A DNA stretch of 64,000 nt from Dicaeum eximium (lineage: Eukaryota; Chordata; Aves; Passeriformes; Dicaeidae): positions 127,960 to 191,959 of the forward strand of contig VWZP01002263.1 in the NCBI GenBank assembly GCA_013396995.1, read 5' to 3'. The translations under genes were made by a program, and so were the position numbers. Under the pieces are notes generated by a model. The model made no database searches, was not told the DNA's origin, and saw only the letters and a program-made list of their open reading frames with translations. How positions within the stretch are numbered: the stretch's first letter is position 1; every line of letters begins with the position of its first letter. Positions 40,001-52,602 of the stretch are shown here, piece by piece.

Positions 40001-43000
40001 TTGTAGTGCAGGAATTCTGTTTTTATGGAAGGTGGGGTTTTTCCCTCCCCAGGCTGTGTAGGGAAAACAAAATCTGCAAGGGACATGACAAGCAAATTTC
40101 TAACGAAAAGGGTTCACTTTACAGCCAGAACAGTTATTATTTCAGTCTTCCCTTCATGTAGCAAAGCCAGAAGATAAATATTTTGAGGTTTGCCATTTAG
40201 TCACTAGCACAAGCACCTCATTTCTGGCCTTTCATTAAATCTTTGGCCAAATAGAGCCCGATGGCTCCAAATATTACTTTAGCACTCAGGGGAATTTTCA
40301 GGGAGAAAAAGCCATTTCAGAGCCCCTCACCTTCCAAAAGATTACCACACCCACAGTTCTTAGTTTAATAAAGTTCTATCAGGTAGATTAAACCCTGGAT
40401 AGAAACAAGCATGCAGCTGCCAAGCATATAACAGTTAGACCACAACAAATGAGAAAAAAAAATCTGTCTTCTACCAAAATCATGGGCTGAGGGGTAGAAA
40501 CGCTTTGATATTTTTCTGAAACATTAACCTTCAAACATAATTACCACAGGCACTGAGGTTGCACCTGAAGGCTGCACTGTTGGAGAATTGCTGTAGAAGT
40601 GGCCTGCAGGGCAGGAACGTGGCAGGTGAACACAAGGAATGTCTGCACAGAGATAATGGGATTCAGGCAGCAAGAAGAGTGTAGCTTTAGGGGATGGAAG
40701 TGCTGCCACTGCCACTTTCCACATGCCAGCAGAGGTGATGGTGACTTGGTTGACATTGCATGAACAGTAATCTTTGAAAACAGACACTCTGAAGCATAAA
40801 GCTGAACTGGGGAGCATGAAACCAATGCTGTCCCTGCTAAAATCTTGTAATGCTGAAACCATTTCAGTAGCAGAAAAAAAAAAGAATTTAGCTAAATTCA
40901 CTCTGAACAGTTCTACATCTACATTCTACCTTGAGATCAGAGATAAAAGGAGCAGGTATTTCAGTCTTTGCAAGTTTTCCATCCCTATTTTGCAGATCCA
41001 TGAGTTAAGGAAGAGGCATAAGCATCCAAAATCTGGTGTGGCTACATGATCCTTATCTCCTGCCTGCATTACCTGGTGTCTGCAAAATGCAGTGACTGAG
41101 ACTGTGTGCTGAGCCGTCTGAAATTACAGTGTGGGGGGGACAAGACAGGACTGAAAATCAGCTTTTTAAAATTTCTGGACCCCTGCACTATTCAGTGCCA
41201 GTACACTCAGACATGTGTCAGGACAGTATCTAGCCCAGAGTGGTTTCTTCTTCTTCAAGCATCTGAGGTAGACTGATCTATTCAAATTCCCTGCACTTCA
41301 CCACTCAGCTCAGAAGCATTCAGAAGGTGTATGCAAATATAAAAGATGTAATTGTTAGAGCTCGTGTTTCAGGGAACGCAAAGAAGAGCGGCATGGAAGG
41401 GGGCTAGGCCTGTTTGGGGTGTGATTTGCAGGAGCAATTGATGTGGAAGATCCCAGCATTAGCAGGCAAAAGAGAAATGATACACAGCCAGTTTTGAAAG
41501 GCAGCAATTTCCAAGTCCTTCTTGGCCTCCCAGTTTTCTCTCCCTGGGGTAAATTTTAGGGGCTGTGCCAGGGATTAAGGGCCCTGGCTCACACCGCTTG
41601 TGTTGCGCCCTGGACTGGGTTTCTGCCACCATAAACCAGAAGCAATGGGTTGGCTTCAGTGTTCAGTGTCTCAGAGGGAATGTTACCAAAAGAGCTTCTC
41701 CAACAGTCCACTGAACCAAACATAAAGGATTTTGCTCCTGACAGCCACAGCTGTGTGTCCCAGGGACAGTGCAGTATCCCTTTGGATTTGCTTACGTCAT
41801 CTCACAAATCTGCATGCTCCAAGGACTGTGATACATTTGCTTTAAACCACTAATGCTTCAGTCAGAGCTGAGCTCAGAGGATTTCACAGCACTATTCCTG
41901 TCTGCCTCCAGCTCCACAGGGGGCTTGTCTGGCTCCAGAACTGGGAGAGAGGCAGCAGCAGGAAACACAGGGAAAGGATATGTCTTACCTAAGTTCTTAC
42001 CTCCACAATTCACAGCATACAATCCAGACAATCCTCTGGCAGATGACCAGCCCTTATGGCAGAGGGACAGTGCAGCCACAAGCAGCACCCATGAAGGCTG
42101 CAGACATCTGGCCCTGCAGAGGGCTTAAAGCTTCTTCTTTTCCTGCCCTTCTATACTGCCCCTTTCTATATCTCATCTTATATTTATTCCACCTGTGTGC
42201 CTTCTTCTGTTTTGTCAATACTTAGCTCACTACCTTCAATATTAGGCACCTGTCCTACACAGCTGCAGCCCACCAGGGATGAGGACTAGCCACAGCCCCA
42301 CTCCCAATTAGCACAAACTGTGCTCCTACAACGAAATCCTGAGTTTTGCTTCTCTGCTCCTGGCAACCTGGGTGCCTGAAGAGGGAGAGAATACACCAAA
42401 TTCCATGGTGGAAGTCATCGTTCGTGGTGTTGTAGCTCAGCATGAAGCCAAGGTAAGCCCCACAAAGCCTCTGCTGGGAACACGGTATTAAAATCTTCAC
42501 ATGCAGATAAACTTCCTTCATTCAGGGCTGGATCTGTCCTGCTTGCCCAGCACACATTTTGGATGGAGCCACAAAGGCCAATCCTCAGAGAATCCTGCCC
42601 TCTTGGAATAACACACTGAAATGTGCAGTTAGCACCCTCCAAAATGTTGCCTGAGATGGCACAAAAGCTGTGTCTTTTTTAGCCCTGTTTGCAGTGAGCA
42701 AAGCATCCAGCCCATGGGACAGAAGTTCATTCTCCTCAGGATTTCTACTGATACGTGGGAGAAATTAAAATCTCTGATATGTGTAACAAACTTCCATCCC
42801 TCAAAGGAGATGCAAACTGGGTGGTGCTGCTGTGGCTCTGGTCTCCTTTGCATGGCTACGTGTGGAACAGCCTTTCTGTGCCTGCTGTCTGTCCCAGGTG
42901 GGATTCCCTCCTGCATTTCTGCACAGTGAATCACTAATTACTATGTCCAAACCCAGTCACAGTAATATTACTATATGTAGTTGTACTCTTAACTATCTGT

Positions 43001-45981
43001 ACTTTCAGTACTTTTCTTCTTTTTCCCACACCTGAACCCTGTTCTTTTTATTCCAGCCCGTTCAGTTATTTTTCCAAGATGTCCTCACATGTTTGAAGAT
43101 AGCTCCCAAATTTGCACCCTCCACAGCCTTGTTAGCATATCCATGCTGTTTATCCCGAGGTCAAAATCAATAAATGCTAATCAAGGTCTTGGAACTGCAG
43201 TTTATGACAATTTACTGCCCTCCTTTCCAGAGAGATTCTTACCTTCCAGGCTGGTAGTAATCTTCTGACGTCCACTTAAAGCAAAAGCTTTCCATGTCTT
43301 ATCCAGGATCTGTCCAAAGCTGAAGTAACAAGCTCTGCTGCATATCCCTCCTGGGGAGCACCCCCAACTCCCAAACAGGAGATATTCCCTATTACCACCC
43401 CTCGCTCACAGAAACATGAGGCTCTTTACTTGAAGTCTCAATGCTTGACCTTTTTTGTTGGGGTGAGAATTTGCCATGGGAGGGTAGGTTCCATGGTGAA
43501 GAGCCTTCAGAAATGCAAATGTGGAGGCTACAGCCACAAGTATTGTCACCTCTTCCAGAATTAAGATCTGATTCCTTGAGAGGCCAGGTTCAGAGTGAAC
43601 CACAGCGCTGTGTGGGAGCTGCTGGACAGCCCCAGAGAGATCCTTCACCATGGCTCCCACGAGTCAGCTTCCCCTGCTGCTGACATGGGCTCTGCTGCTC
43701 TCTGTGAGCACAGACAGGGGCTTCCAGCTCATCCCCATGGATACCAGCAAAGCCTGAGATTATTGCTCTGTGTCCACTTCCCATGTCAGGCTTTTTATTT
43801 ACATCAGCGCATTATTGCACAGCCATTCATCATTAGATCACTTTTCCTCATAAATATCACTTCTGTAAGAGAAATTCTACAGCCCAGCCCTGTGGGTAGG
43901 AAGGAGAGATTTGTTTAGCTGGGCAGCATCTGCTTTGTCCTGCTTTTTATGTTCCTGGTACTTCAGTGGGACACAAATTAGAGCAGCATGAGTGGGAAGT
44001 CTCCCACTCATGGACATTGTCACAGCAACATTTTGATGTGGTCTCAGAGAGGCCTGGAGTTAGCAGGGATGGCCTAGGGCTCTCAGGAAAGATGAGCATT
44101 CTACTGACAGCCATTCCAAGTGGATTGAATTGCAAATGTTACCACTGAACCTGTTTGCTGATAAGGCTTGTAGCTCTCCCAGCATCTGCACAAGTGTATT
44201 TGCCCAAGATACTCCACATACTTGTTTTTCATGCTGATAAGGGAGCAGTGGTTAAGGAGACACTTGTAGCAATGAGCTGTGTTCATGTCATGCCTGTGTA
44301 GGAATCATTTATCAAATTCATTCCAGACTCACTCCAGTAGAGGCCCCTCCGATAGCTGTGACCCTTAGAAGCCAAAAAAGTGCAGCAGGAACGTGAGAAA
44401 TGAGGAAAAACTGGGCAGGAGTGTGGTATGTACTCACCCACCACTCACACAGCTATTAAAGAGACTAAAATGAAATTAAAAACTTGCAGGTTCCCTGTGG
44501 AGCCCTGGAACTGAAAACACCAATCCCCACATGGAAGAACCACAGGTAGATTGAAATAACGATGCCAAAACTTTTGATTCACTGCATTTTCTCCTTTCCC
44601 ATGGGGAAAACAGCCAGCCTGCCACAAACTGGGCTGGGCCAGGTCCAAGTTAAGCAGATTCCAGGTCACTGGGCTCCTCCAGGTTTTCTATCAGCTGATA
44701 AAGGACCTTTGGGCCACCACTTTGATGAGCCCACCAGGATGGTCTCTTTATGATGATGCACGCCTCACCTTCAAATCCCTGATCAAAGTCACCTGCAAAT
44801 GTTGTACTGGAGGGTATAAAAACTTCGATGTCACTTTAAAATTTTCAAACTATTTGATACAAAGCATCCTGCTTTGTGTCTGGGGGGTGGGTCAGCAGCC
44901 AAAGTACCTGTGCTGGTGCTCCAGATTGTGGGACAATAACCCCCATTTTACCTCGTGCCAAGGACTGCAGTGAACATCTCTGGAGCAAAAACTGCTTTTA
45001 CTGTTTAGGGGCGGGGCCAAGCCAGGTTAGAGTTTGTTGCCCCAGTCTGGAAGGGCATTTACTGGGGAGCATGAGCATGAGACCAGGCCTGCCCCAGTGA
45101 GAGAATAAATCAGCACCAGCACAGTCCTACACCTGGGCAGACTGCAGGAAAGGTGTGACTCCAGGAAAGCTGCACAGAGCCAAATCACCAGGGAAACACC
45201 TGCCCAGATCTTCACATCCAGAACCAGCCAAATACTTGGATCCTAAAATCATCCTGAAATCAGATGCCTGTGTATTTTTGACCCAAGGACTGTCCAAGCT
45301 GCTCCCCGAGGACAAATCTGCCAAAGCAGCTCATTCCTGCCCCACAGCATTGCAGCCATTCCTGCCCTGGATGCCGTGCTCCCACCAGAGCTGGCTGCCA
45401 GGACACCAGCCCCAGCTCCTCTGGGAGTGGAGTGGCTGCACTCTGCACTCAGGGGCCCGGCAGCTCCCAGCTAATGAGGTCATTTTAGTCTTTCTGAAAG
45501 GCACTTGAAAAGCCACCGTCAGCACTATTGACAGCAAATCGTTCTTTGCCCCCAGGATTTCTGATCTCTGGGATAACCACTGCTGCTTGCTGTGAACTCC
45601 CCAGGCGCCCCTGATAACCCTGAGCCTCTGTCCCTGGCCAGGCAGGAGAAACCCTGCAGCCAAGTGGGAGCAGCAACTGGGGATGTGATGCCAGCTCTCC
45701 AGGGCACATCAGCACAGCAAACAGCCTCAGGAAAAGCCCCCAGCAGCTGCCAGACAGCAGCACGTGGGCAGAGCTCCCACAGAGCATCGCTGTGGTGAGC
45801 TGGAGGATGTGGATGGAGGACACGGCTTCCTTCAGCCTCTCCCTCCTCCCCTTTAGGCACATGGCTGATTCCAGCAGCACAGTTGTCAAGTCAGCAGCTG
45901 GGGCAGATGGACTTTCCATTTTAAGATCCCTGTTTTCCTAAAGCACAATCTGGAATCTGCCCACGGGGAGAGTGTTTCTTT

Positions 45982-46080
45982 CAAAAAAAGAAAAACAACA
46001 ACAAAAAACCCCCCTAAAAGAACCAAAAAACCAACCAAAAATTAAAAAAACCCAACCCAACCAACAAAAACCCATGACAA
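45982..46080. repeat. A/C-rich simple repeat
   Basis: A run of AAC, AACC and A-tract units such as ACAACAACAAAAAACC and CCCAACCCAACCAAC, nearly free of G and T on the plus strand. Similar in kind to the complement of the block at 18,499. Confidence 0.9.
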
Positions 46081-47730
46081 AAAATATGTAACTGAAGGAG
46101 CAACAATCTCTCTGCCCTTCAGTCAACCCCATCACCGTATCATCCTTCACTGGGGTCAGCACTGGGCATTTGTCCCTTGTGATCCCCCTCCACTTGTGAC
46201 ACAACAGCCCTTTGGGTCCCATTATAGCGTGAAACCTGGGAAAACTTGGAGGGTGCTGGTAACATCCATCCCAAGTGCCCTGCTCCTGGCAGCCACCATG
46301 GAATGTGCAGTATTAGTAATAATTCCTTCCATTTCAGCCCAGGCTGCTTTGCTACTGAGCTGGGCTAAGGAGGGTCCTGAAAAGTGGGCTCAGGTCCACA
46401 GAACTCTCATTTCCAATCGCATCAGCAGGATGGAGCTGTGAAGGACAAGGAATTCAGAATTCATGCTGGCTGCAGGAAGAACTGACAGGTAGCCATGTTT
46501 CATGCCTACAACCAGGATATTTGATCTACCCCTCACAGCAAAAAGCAGGAATTTAATACATCTTCTGGAGACATGAGGATATTTAATCTGTAGGACCAGG
46601 AGAAAGGTGCAGGACAGCAATGTGAGATGGGTGCTAGCAAGACCAAGGACTCTCTTCTCCTGACACTCATATCTCAGCGTAAGCAAATTGCTATTCCATC
46701 TGCTAATGGATCTAAGCAGCAGCACACATCCTTGGAAATCAGTCAAGGTTGTACACATGCATCCTTCGGGCAGAAGGACTCTTGGAGGGGAGCTTCTCCC
46801 AAGGACTTTCCCAAATGAACTGCAAGAGTGACAGGACAGGCTCCAGAGCCCCGTGCGCTCTGTCCAGAGCGGCTGGAAATGGGAGAATTGGCAGATTCAC
46901 ATACAGCTTTACAGGGTGGAGTAAAGTGGAATTCAAAGCCCTCTGCAGGATAGAACACCTGAGTTTGGGACAGAAAAGCCCAGACTTGCCCCAGCTGTCA
47001 CTGTATTATCCCAGTGCCATGCAGGGGATGGAGCAGGGCCAGCCCCCAGGCGCTACAGCTCTGCCATGTGCATCCTGCAGGCTTCCAAACTATGGAGAAA
47101 GAATAATTCTGTGACATGCAAATAAAGAGACTTTTCCAGAACATCCTCCTAATTACAGATTTTACACTCAGTAAGTTCACTGTGGAAGGTTTTCCCAGTC
47201 ACCCATTTCACACCCATATGAAGAATAAATGTAAATATCTAAAAATCCAGCATTTAATGTGAACCTGTAAATGATATCCCTCTGCATCTCTGTGCCTCCA
47301 ACCCTGCAGCTCTGGGCTGCTGTGTGAGAATGTGTAATTTAAGGATGAACTGAACAGGGGAACTGGGCTGATCACATTCACTATGAGGGGAATAACCACA
47401 TTAATTAATACAGGGGAACTCTCTTCACCACTCAGTGAAAAACCCCATGGCTAAAGCGAGCAGAGAGCAGTTCTCCATGTCTCCACAGCTTGTCGCTCTC
47501 TCACTCCACAATGCCAGACATTTCCCAGCTTCAGGGCACAGGAATTGATCCTGCTCCCCTCGGAGCCCTTGGTTTGCTCAGGCTGCTCCAGGCAGGAGCT
47601 GCTCTGTCCCAAACATTTTGTCACAGTGGGAATTCCTTCCCCTCCACCCTCTGCATTTACACAAACACAACCCGAGCACAGAAAAGAGGGAGACTTTAAA
47701 TCACAGAGTCCAAACTGTTTAAAGTTAAAG

Positions 47731-47736
47731 TTTATT
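47731..47736 (-). terminator. Candidate distal poly(A) signal AATAAA
   Basis: On the minus strand the order is two UGUA motifs (TTGTAATATGTACAG), AATACAAATAAAC, then about 60 nt downstream a GT-rich stretch GGGTTGTGTTTGTGT (47,660-47,674 on the plus strand). This is the full layout of a vertebrate polyadenylation site. It lies 4.7 kb beyond the RASAL2 stop in the same orientation with no gene recognised between, so it may end a long RASAL2 3' UTR or a separate non-coding transcript. Confidence 0.4.
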
Positions 47737-50700
47737 TGTATTCTTTGTAGGAATATCAATAAAAGTTCTCAAATGTATCTATATCTGTACATATTACAAG
47801 AACCTTCAAAAATTATTCACAGAACAAAAATAAATCTTCTTTAGAACAAACCCAGGCAATGAAATGCAGAAATGGATCTCAGAGACCAAACAGTCCAGTG
47901 CTACAAGCATAAAAATACGGCTTGAAAAACAAGTTTATTCCTTTTTAAAGGTGTACTTTGTTGAAATAAAAAATAAATTATTTAGAGCTATCACTGTAGA
48001 ACAGTTCTGTGTAGTTACACTCTTATTAAGGCCCTTGAGACAGAAAATCTATTTTTGCAGGTAGGATTCCTGGCAGACATGATCTGTAAGGACATGCTCA
48101 CTCTCCTGGGAGTTAACTTACTGTGGAGAGGGAAACACCTAAAAACATCACCCTAAATTTAACCCTTTTTCCCTGGCAGACTCAGCTGGACACCTGTGGC
48201 TGACCATGCCCACCACTGACGGGAATGTACATCATGGTTCAACTCAGACAGGAACTGCTCTCCAGGAACAACACAGACATTTTTGCAGAACACAAGCAGA
48301 ATTCATCCACACAAGTAAGTATTGCTGACACGTTCCATGGACATGGCTGTAAAGTTCATGGACTTCCAAGTTAAAAGCTGGTGGGTTTATGTAAGCATCA
48401 AAACATGAAGTGAATATATCATGGGGCAAAAACTCACAGCCAAACCAAAGCAATAATATGAATGCAAAATAAACCCCATTTCTTTGATGATTTATTAGAT
48501 GGATAAAGAATTTATTAGTGGACACACCTCATATTCTCTAACTAGAAAATACACACATCCCTTTCCATGCTCCTGTAGATTCCCTGCCTGAGTTATGCCA
48601 CTGGAGAGGAATGTGGCAAAATGTGTAACTGTATGGATCTGTGCTTTTGTAAAAAGCTGCCCATTTCTGATACACCAGGGAAGTAACAACTGGTAATTCC
48701 TAGATGTGAAATCTATTTCCCCTAAATAAAAGGGGAATGCCTGAATTCCTTGAGTTGGCATTCAAAGAACAGGGATTTACAGGATGCTGCCTAGGCTGTG
48801 CTTCCTGTGTCCTCTCAGAGCCTGTCCCTTGTCACCCTGCTCACCTCACACACTGCAGACACCACACACAACCTGCCAAGAGGCCACACACAAGAGGCTG
48901 CTCCATCTCCCTGCCCTGCTGTGCTGGCTGCAAGCTTTTCCTGAGCACTCAAGAAGCCCAGGTGGCTTTGAGGTTTGGAGAGAACCCTCCTAGAACGGTA
49001 CCAACGTGGCCAGCACAGAGGGAGACACCAAGATGGGGTGACTTTGCTGTTCAGTCTGAGGAACACGAGTATTCCTCCTCCAGGCTATCCAATTTTTCCT
49101 GCACTACTTCATCTGTTCCCCAGTGAGAGCAGCAGCTCCTTGCACAGCATTAGACACATCCATCAGCCTTTGCTCAGAGTGGGAACCCAAAGCCAGCATC
49201 TGCCATGTTCCCATCTCACATTGCACCACTTACTCCCTCACTGCTGCAGAGCCCACTGGCCACAAGTCTAAAGCCAAACGTGATCAGGCCCAGGCAGGGC
49301 TCCTGCTCCTGAACAGACACGTGGTTTAGTGCCACTTGGATTTTATCAGTCTCGACAAAATAGAAACTGGCATTTTCACATATTGTCAGCTTTAGGCAGC
49401 TGAAAGTTTTCTGGAAGGCTGCTTGGTACCAAACTAGGAGAGACAGCTGCCTGCGGGACTCAGGAGCAGTGTTTTGTGCTGCAGCAGATCAATTCCAGTC
49501 TTGCAGCACTGACTCTGCAACCTTCACCCCTCGGGGTCCGCAGGCAGGAGCTGGAGGAGTACGCCTGGCACCTTAGAGGAGAAACTGGAAGAGCAGAGGA
49601 ACAATCAGCCTAGCAACAAGCTGTGAGACCACAGAGAGGGGTCATGCTCTGAGAGAGCTGCTGCTTTTTCCTACAAGCATTCCACAAGCTTGAGAAGCAC
49701 ACAGGAGAAGGTACAGTATCGGAATGATGCACTACCAAAGACCTCACCAATACTGGGGCAGGGATTATTTCCCCTTTAAAAATCCAGGCTGAAATGCTGC
49801 TCCTATTGCAGGAACCAAAGTGGACACCTCAGAGCCCTCAGCATCAAACCACACAGCTCAGCCAGTGACCTCTGACATTATCAGAGCACTGGGGAGCTCC
49901 AGAGAAAGGTGTTTCCCAAAATAATGCTGGAATAACTCTCCTAGAGCAACACATCTGCTTCTGCCTTGTTCTGTCAGTGCAGCCCCACGGCATTCACTCA
50001 CAGCACACCCACATCACCACAAGGGAGCAGCTCACATGCCTATCCAAAAAGGGATGGAACACGTTGCCCTATGCTACAGCTGTGCAGTTACAGTACATGG
50101 CTGCACAAACAGCCCACAAAAAGGGTTTGTGTAAAAGAGGCCCTCACGTGACAGCTCAACACAAACTGGAGAAGTTGCTACGGCTGCGATGCCTGAAGGG
50201 AGAAAGGAGGAACTCAAAGGCACAGTTTGAGGAATAAAATATCAGAGGTCAGCAAGGATCTAGAGCTGGAAGACGGTTTGGAAAGTATGGAAAAGTAACC
50301 ACTGCTGAGCCAATGCAGAGCACAACCCCAGGTGTGTCAGTGCCGGCAGCACGAGTCCCGGCCCAGCAGCCGGAGCAGCTCTGATCCCAAAGAGCCGAGC
50401 ATTAATCCCAAATCCCAGCTTGCAGCTGTGCTCCAGAAGGCCTGGCTAGGATTGATGTACACACATCCTACAGCACAGGGGTCTCTGCACTGAGGCACAG
50501 AACACACATGGGTGGTGACAGTAGCTTGAACATCGTGACACCAGAGCAAACACACTGCTCTGCCACCTCCTGCATCAGCCACAGAGCTGGGATGAATTCA
50601 TTTCCAAAAACCAGGCAAACTCGGCAAGGGACACTGGGTTTGGGTCTTGGTATTGCCAATAATTCATGTGCAGGGAACTGGCTTAGACATTCCTGTGTTT

Positions 50701-52224
50701 TTCAGGAGACAATCCCATACTGAGGTACCTCTTGAGTTTTTTTCTCAAATTGAAGTAAACTTTTCCAATTTCCACAGCATGTGGGAATGGTTAATCACAC
50801 TCGCTGTTATCGGTATGTTTCTGTAATTAACAGTTTCAATCAATGCTGCAATAGTTTCATTTACTTTGAGAGTTTGAGGGCTAGAAATGCACAACAAAAG
50901 TTGGAAGTAAAAATTAACACTCGACTCCAGAATCTAGGATTTAAAAAAAACCAACCCTCTCTCAGATTAAATATTGTGGCACTTGTTGAAATCATGAGAA
51001 TTGACAATACCAAGCCATTTACTGTTCATCTCTTACAGGTTGTAAATGTCACTATCTCCCAGGAGAAGGTCACTTTGGAGCGATATCCCTCTCACACAGA
51101 GTCTGGAATCATGCTTCTATGAAACACAACTGAAAGGAATTGGAGACAGAAGATTAATCAAAACTCCTGGAAAAAACTGCTGTGTACAGAACTAAGGAAA
51201 AAAAAATCCCTTTAAAGTATCCAGAGAAAGGAAAATTTCAGCAGAAATGGAAGATCTTGCAACAAAGGTGCAGAAAGCACCTTTCATTGGAACTATGCTG
51301 GCTAAGCAAATGGCTGAAATAGTGAAAATAAGCAAGCATTAAAATACAGAAATCCTCTAGAAAAAGGGACTTTTGCATATGGAATTTCCTGTGCTTGGCA
51401 TGGGCACCCTTTGGTTAGCCCTTTCTCGAGAGGATTAACCTGCCTGTTCCTGATGGAGAGTAGAGAGGAAATTCAGTGTGCTGCTGAGGGGGGGTACAGT
51501 GGGGATTGGCTAGAAATTGTTAAAAAAGTATTTACAGGTCTGTAAATCCTCCAAACAGAAAATATAAAACTGCATCAGAACTGGGGTAAAAAACAAAGAA
51601 TCCTACCACAAAATCCTGCAGATTCCCTCTGTCTGACAGGAAGCCTGACTGTGCAAATTTCAGGAATCCAGCTTGCTGCTCCCACTTTGTACCTGCTTCA
51701 GAAAGACGGTTTTATGACAGAGTCCTATCGGAAGTAGGTAGGGGACACAGCAAGAGCCAGTTCACTTGCTAAAACGTTTGCTATCAAGTTTGCATTCAGC
51801 TAAAGACCAGCTGGGGAAGAGGGGAATAAACCCAGCTGATGAGTTTTCCTATGGAATTCATTTCACTCCATTCATGTCCTATTTCCAGCCAGTTGCTGCC
51901 TCGGGTCAGCTGCTGCTCACCTCTCTCACCCACAACACACACGCACACACACTCCCCTCTTCCTCCTCCCAGGACTGCAGTGCTTTCAACAAGAGAAAAA
52001 CCATAACAACAACAACAACAACAACAACATAATAATAATAATAATAACAATAATAAAAAAAATAGCAATAATTAAAAAATCTACAGTATTCACTTCCTTT
52101 TGGTATATTACATTGGCATTTTCTGTACACAACCCAAGAGCTCCCTCTATTTACACAGTGATTCACAAGAACTTATTCTGGGGAGCCTGGTTCACCTGGC
52201 CCTGAGTGGGGAATTAAAGCCCAC
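47737..52224 (-). other. Downstream of RASAL2 stop: possible extended 3' UTR, otherwise intergenic
   Basis: No coding exon was recognised on either strand. The stretch holds a CA-rich patch near 51,930-51,950, an (AAC)n/(AAT)n microsatellite near 52,006-52,060, and many short chance frames. If the distal signal at 47.73 kb is used by RASAL2, all of this is 3' UTR; if not, it is intergenic. Confidence 0.4.
52006..52060. repeat. (AAC)n/(AAT)n compound microsatellite
   Basis: About nine AAC units pass into AAT units and then an A-rich tail. It lies just beyond the proximal RASAL2 poly(A) signal. Confidence 0.95.
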
Positions 52225-52449
52225 CCTTCAGAGCTGCTTTTTAAATTTTATTGAATGTACAATACTATCTTAAAACTATTTAAAATACTATTCTAAAACA
52301 ATTTTAGAACAATCTTCAAACAATACAATCTTCAAACGATAAAATTTTCCTTTAACAGAAGAACTATGGTCAACACTCAGTGACGAGGTGGCATCTTGGC
52401 TTTGCTCTGTCTTTCTCTTCCATGGAAGCGGTTGGTGGCACCTGCAGAA
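52225..52449 (-). other. RASAL2: RASAL2 3' UTR, minimal form
   Basis: This sequence follows the TAA stop. It is AT-rich and ends near a consensus poly(A) signal about 200 nt downstream of the stop. A TGTACATT element (Pumilio-like, also usable as a UGUA cleavage-factor site) lies just upstream of the signal. The cleavage point is estimated. A longer 3' UTR is possible if the distal signal near 47.73 kb is used. Confidence 0.6.
52247..52252 (-). terminator. Proximal poly(A) signal AATAAA of RASAL2
   Basis: The minus strand reads TGTACATTCAATAAAATTT here. The canonical hexamer with an upstream UGUA supports use. The downstream region has only a weak G/T-rich element (GGGTGGGCTTT), so use may be partial. 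Confidence 0.55.
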
Positions 52450-52602
52450 TTAGAAACTACTGTTCTTAAATTCCCCATTCTCCGTGATGGAAAGCTTGGG
52501 AGGGTTGCCATTCCGGATGTGCATGGTGTAGCGCTCCTTTACCTGAGTCAGGGCTTTCATCAGGTGCATGTTGGTCGAGCCCAGGAACACGATCCGATTC
52601 TC
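52450..52602 (-). CDS. RASAL2: RASAL2 terminal coding exon with stop
   Basis: The last coding exon has acceptor GTGTCTTTGCAG before GAG, then 50 codons and TAA at 52,450-52,452. It encodes visible residues 490-539: ENRIVFLGSTNMHLMKALTQ, VKERYTMHIRNGNPPKLSIT and ENGEFKNSSF. The coiled coil ends near VKERY, and the tail LSITENGEFKNSS is the family's C-terminal motif. Compared with my recollection of mammalian RASAL2, the loop before KLSITENG seems about four residues shorter (NGNPPKL). This exon fixes the 3' end of the coding sequence and the direction of transcription. Confidence 0.94.
   Translation of the reverse strand, partial: ENRIVFLGSTNMHLMKALTQVKERYTMHIRNGNPPKLSITENGEFKNSSF

Larger units (their letters stand above)
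17705..47700. other. Gene-poor interval between RASAL2 and the CpG island
   Basis: About 30 kb without a recognised coding exon, rRNA, tRNA or full mobile element. It contains simple repeats at 18,499 and 45,982, a CR1 scrap at 18,778, an AT palindrome at 22,042 and CpG-enriched islands at about 22,080-22,400, 28,850-29,040 and 37,440-38,420. Multi-frame ORFs near 31.1-31.6, 42.7 and 45.2-45.9 kb are open on both strands and look like moderate-GC chance frames. In mammals TEX35 lies in this interval; nothing like it was seen. Confidence 0.55.

Noticed and set aside
45155..45919. Overlapping frames of 110-144 codons near 45.2-45.9 kb
   Set aside because: Same pattern of simultaneous opposite-strand openness; no domain, no consistent splice sites.
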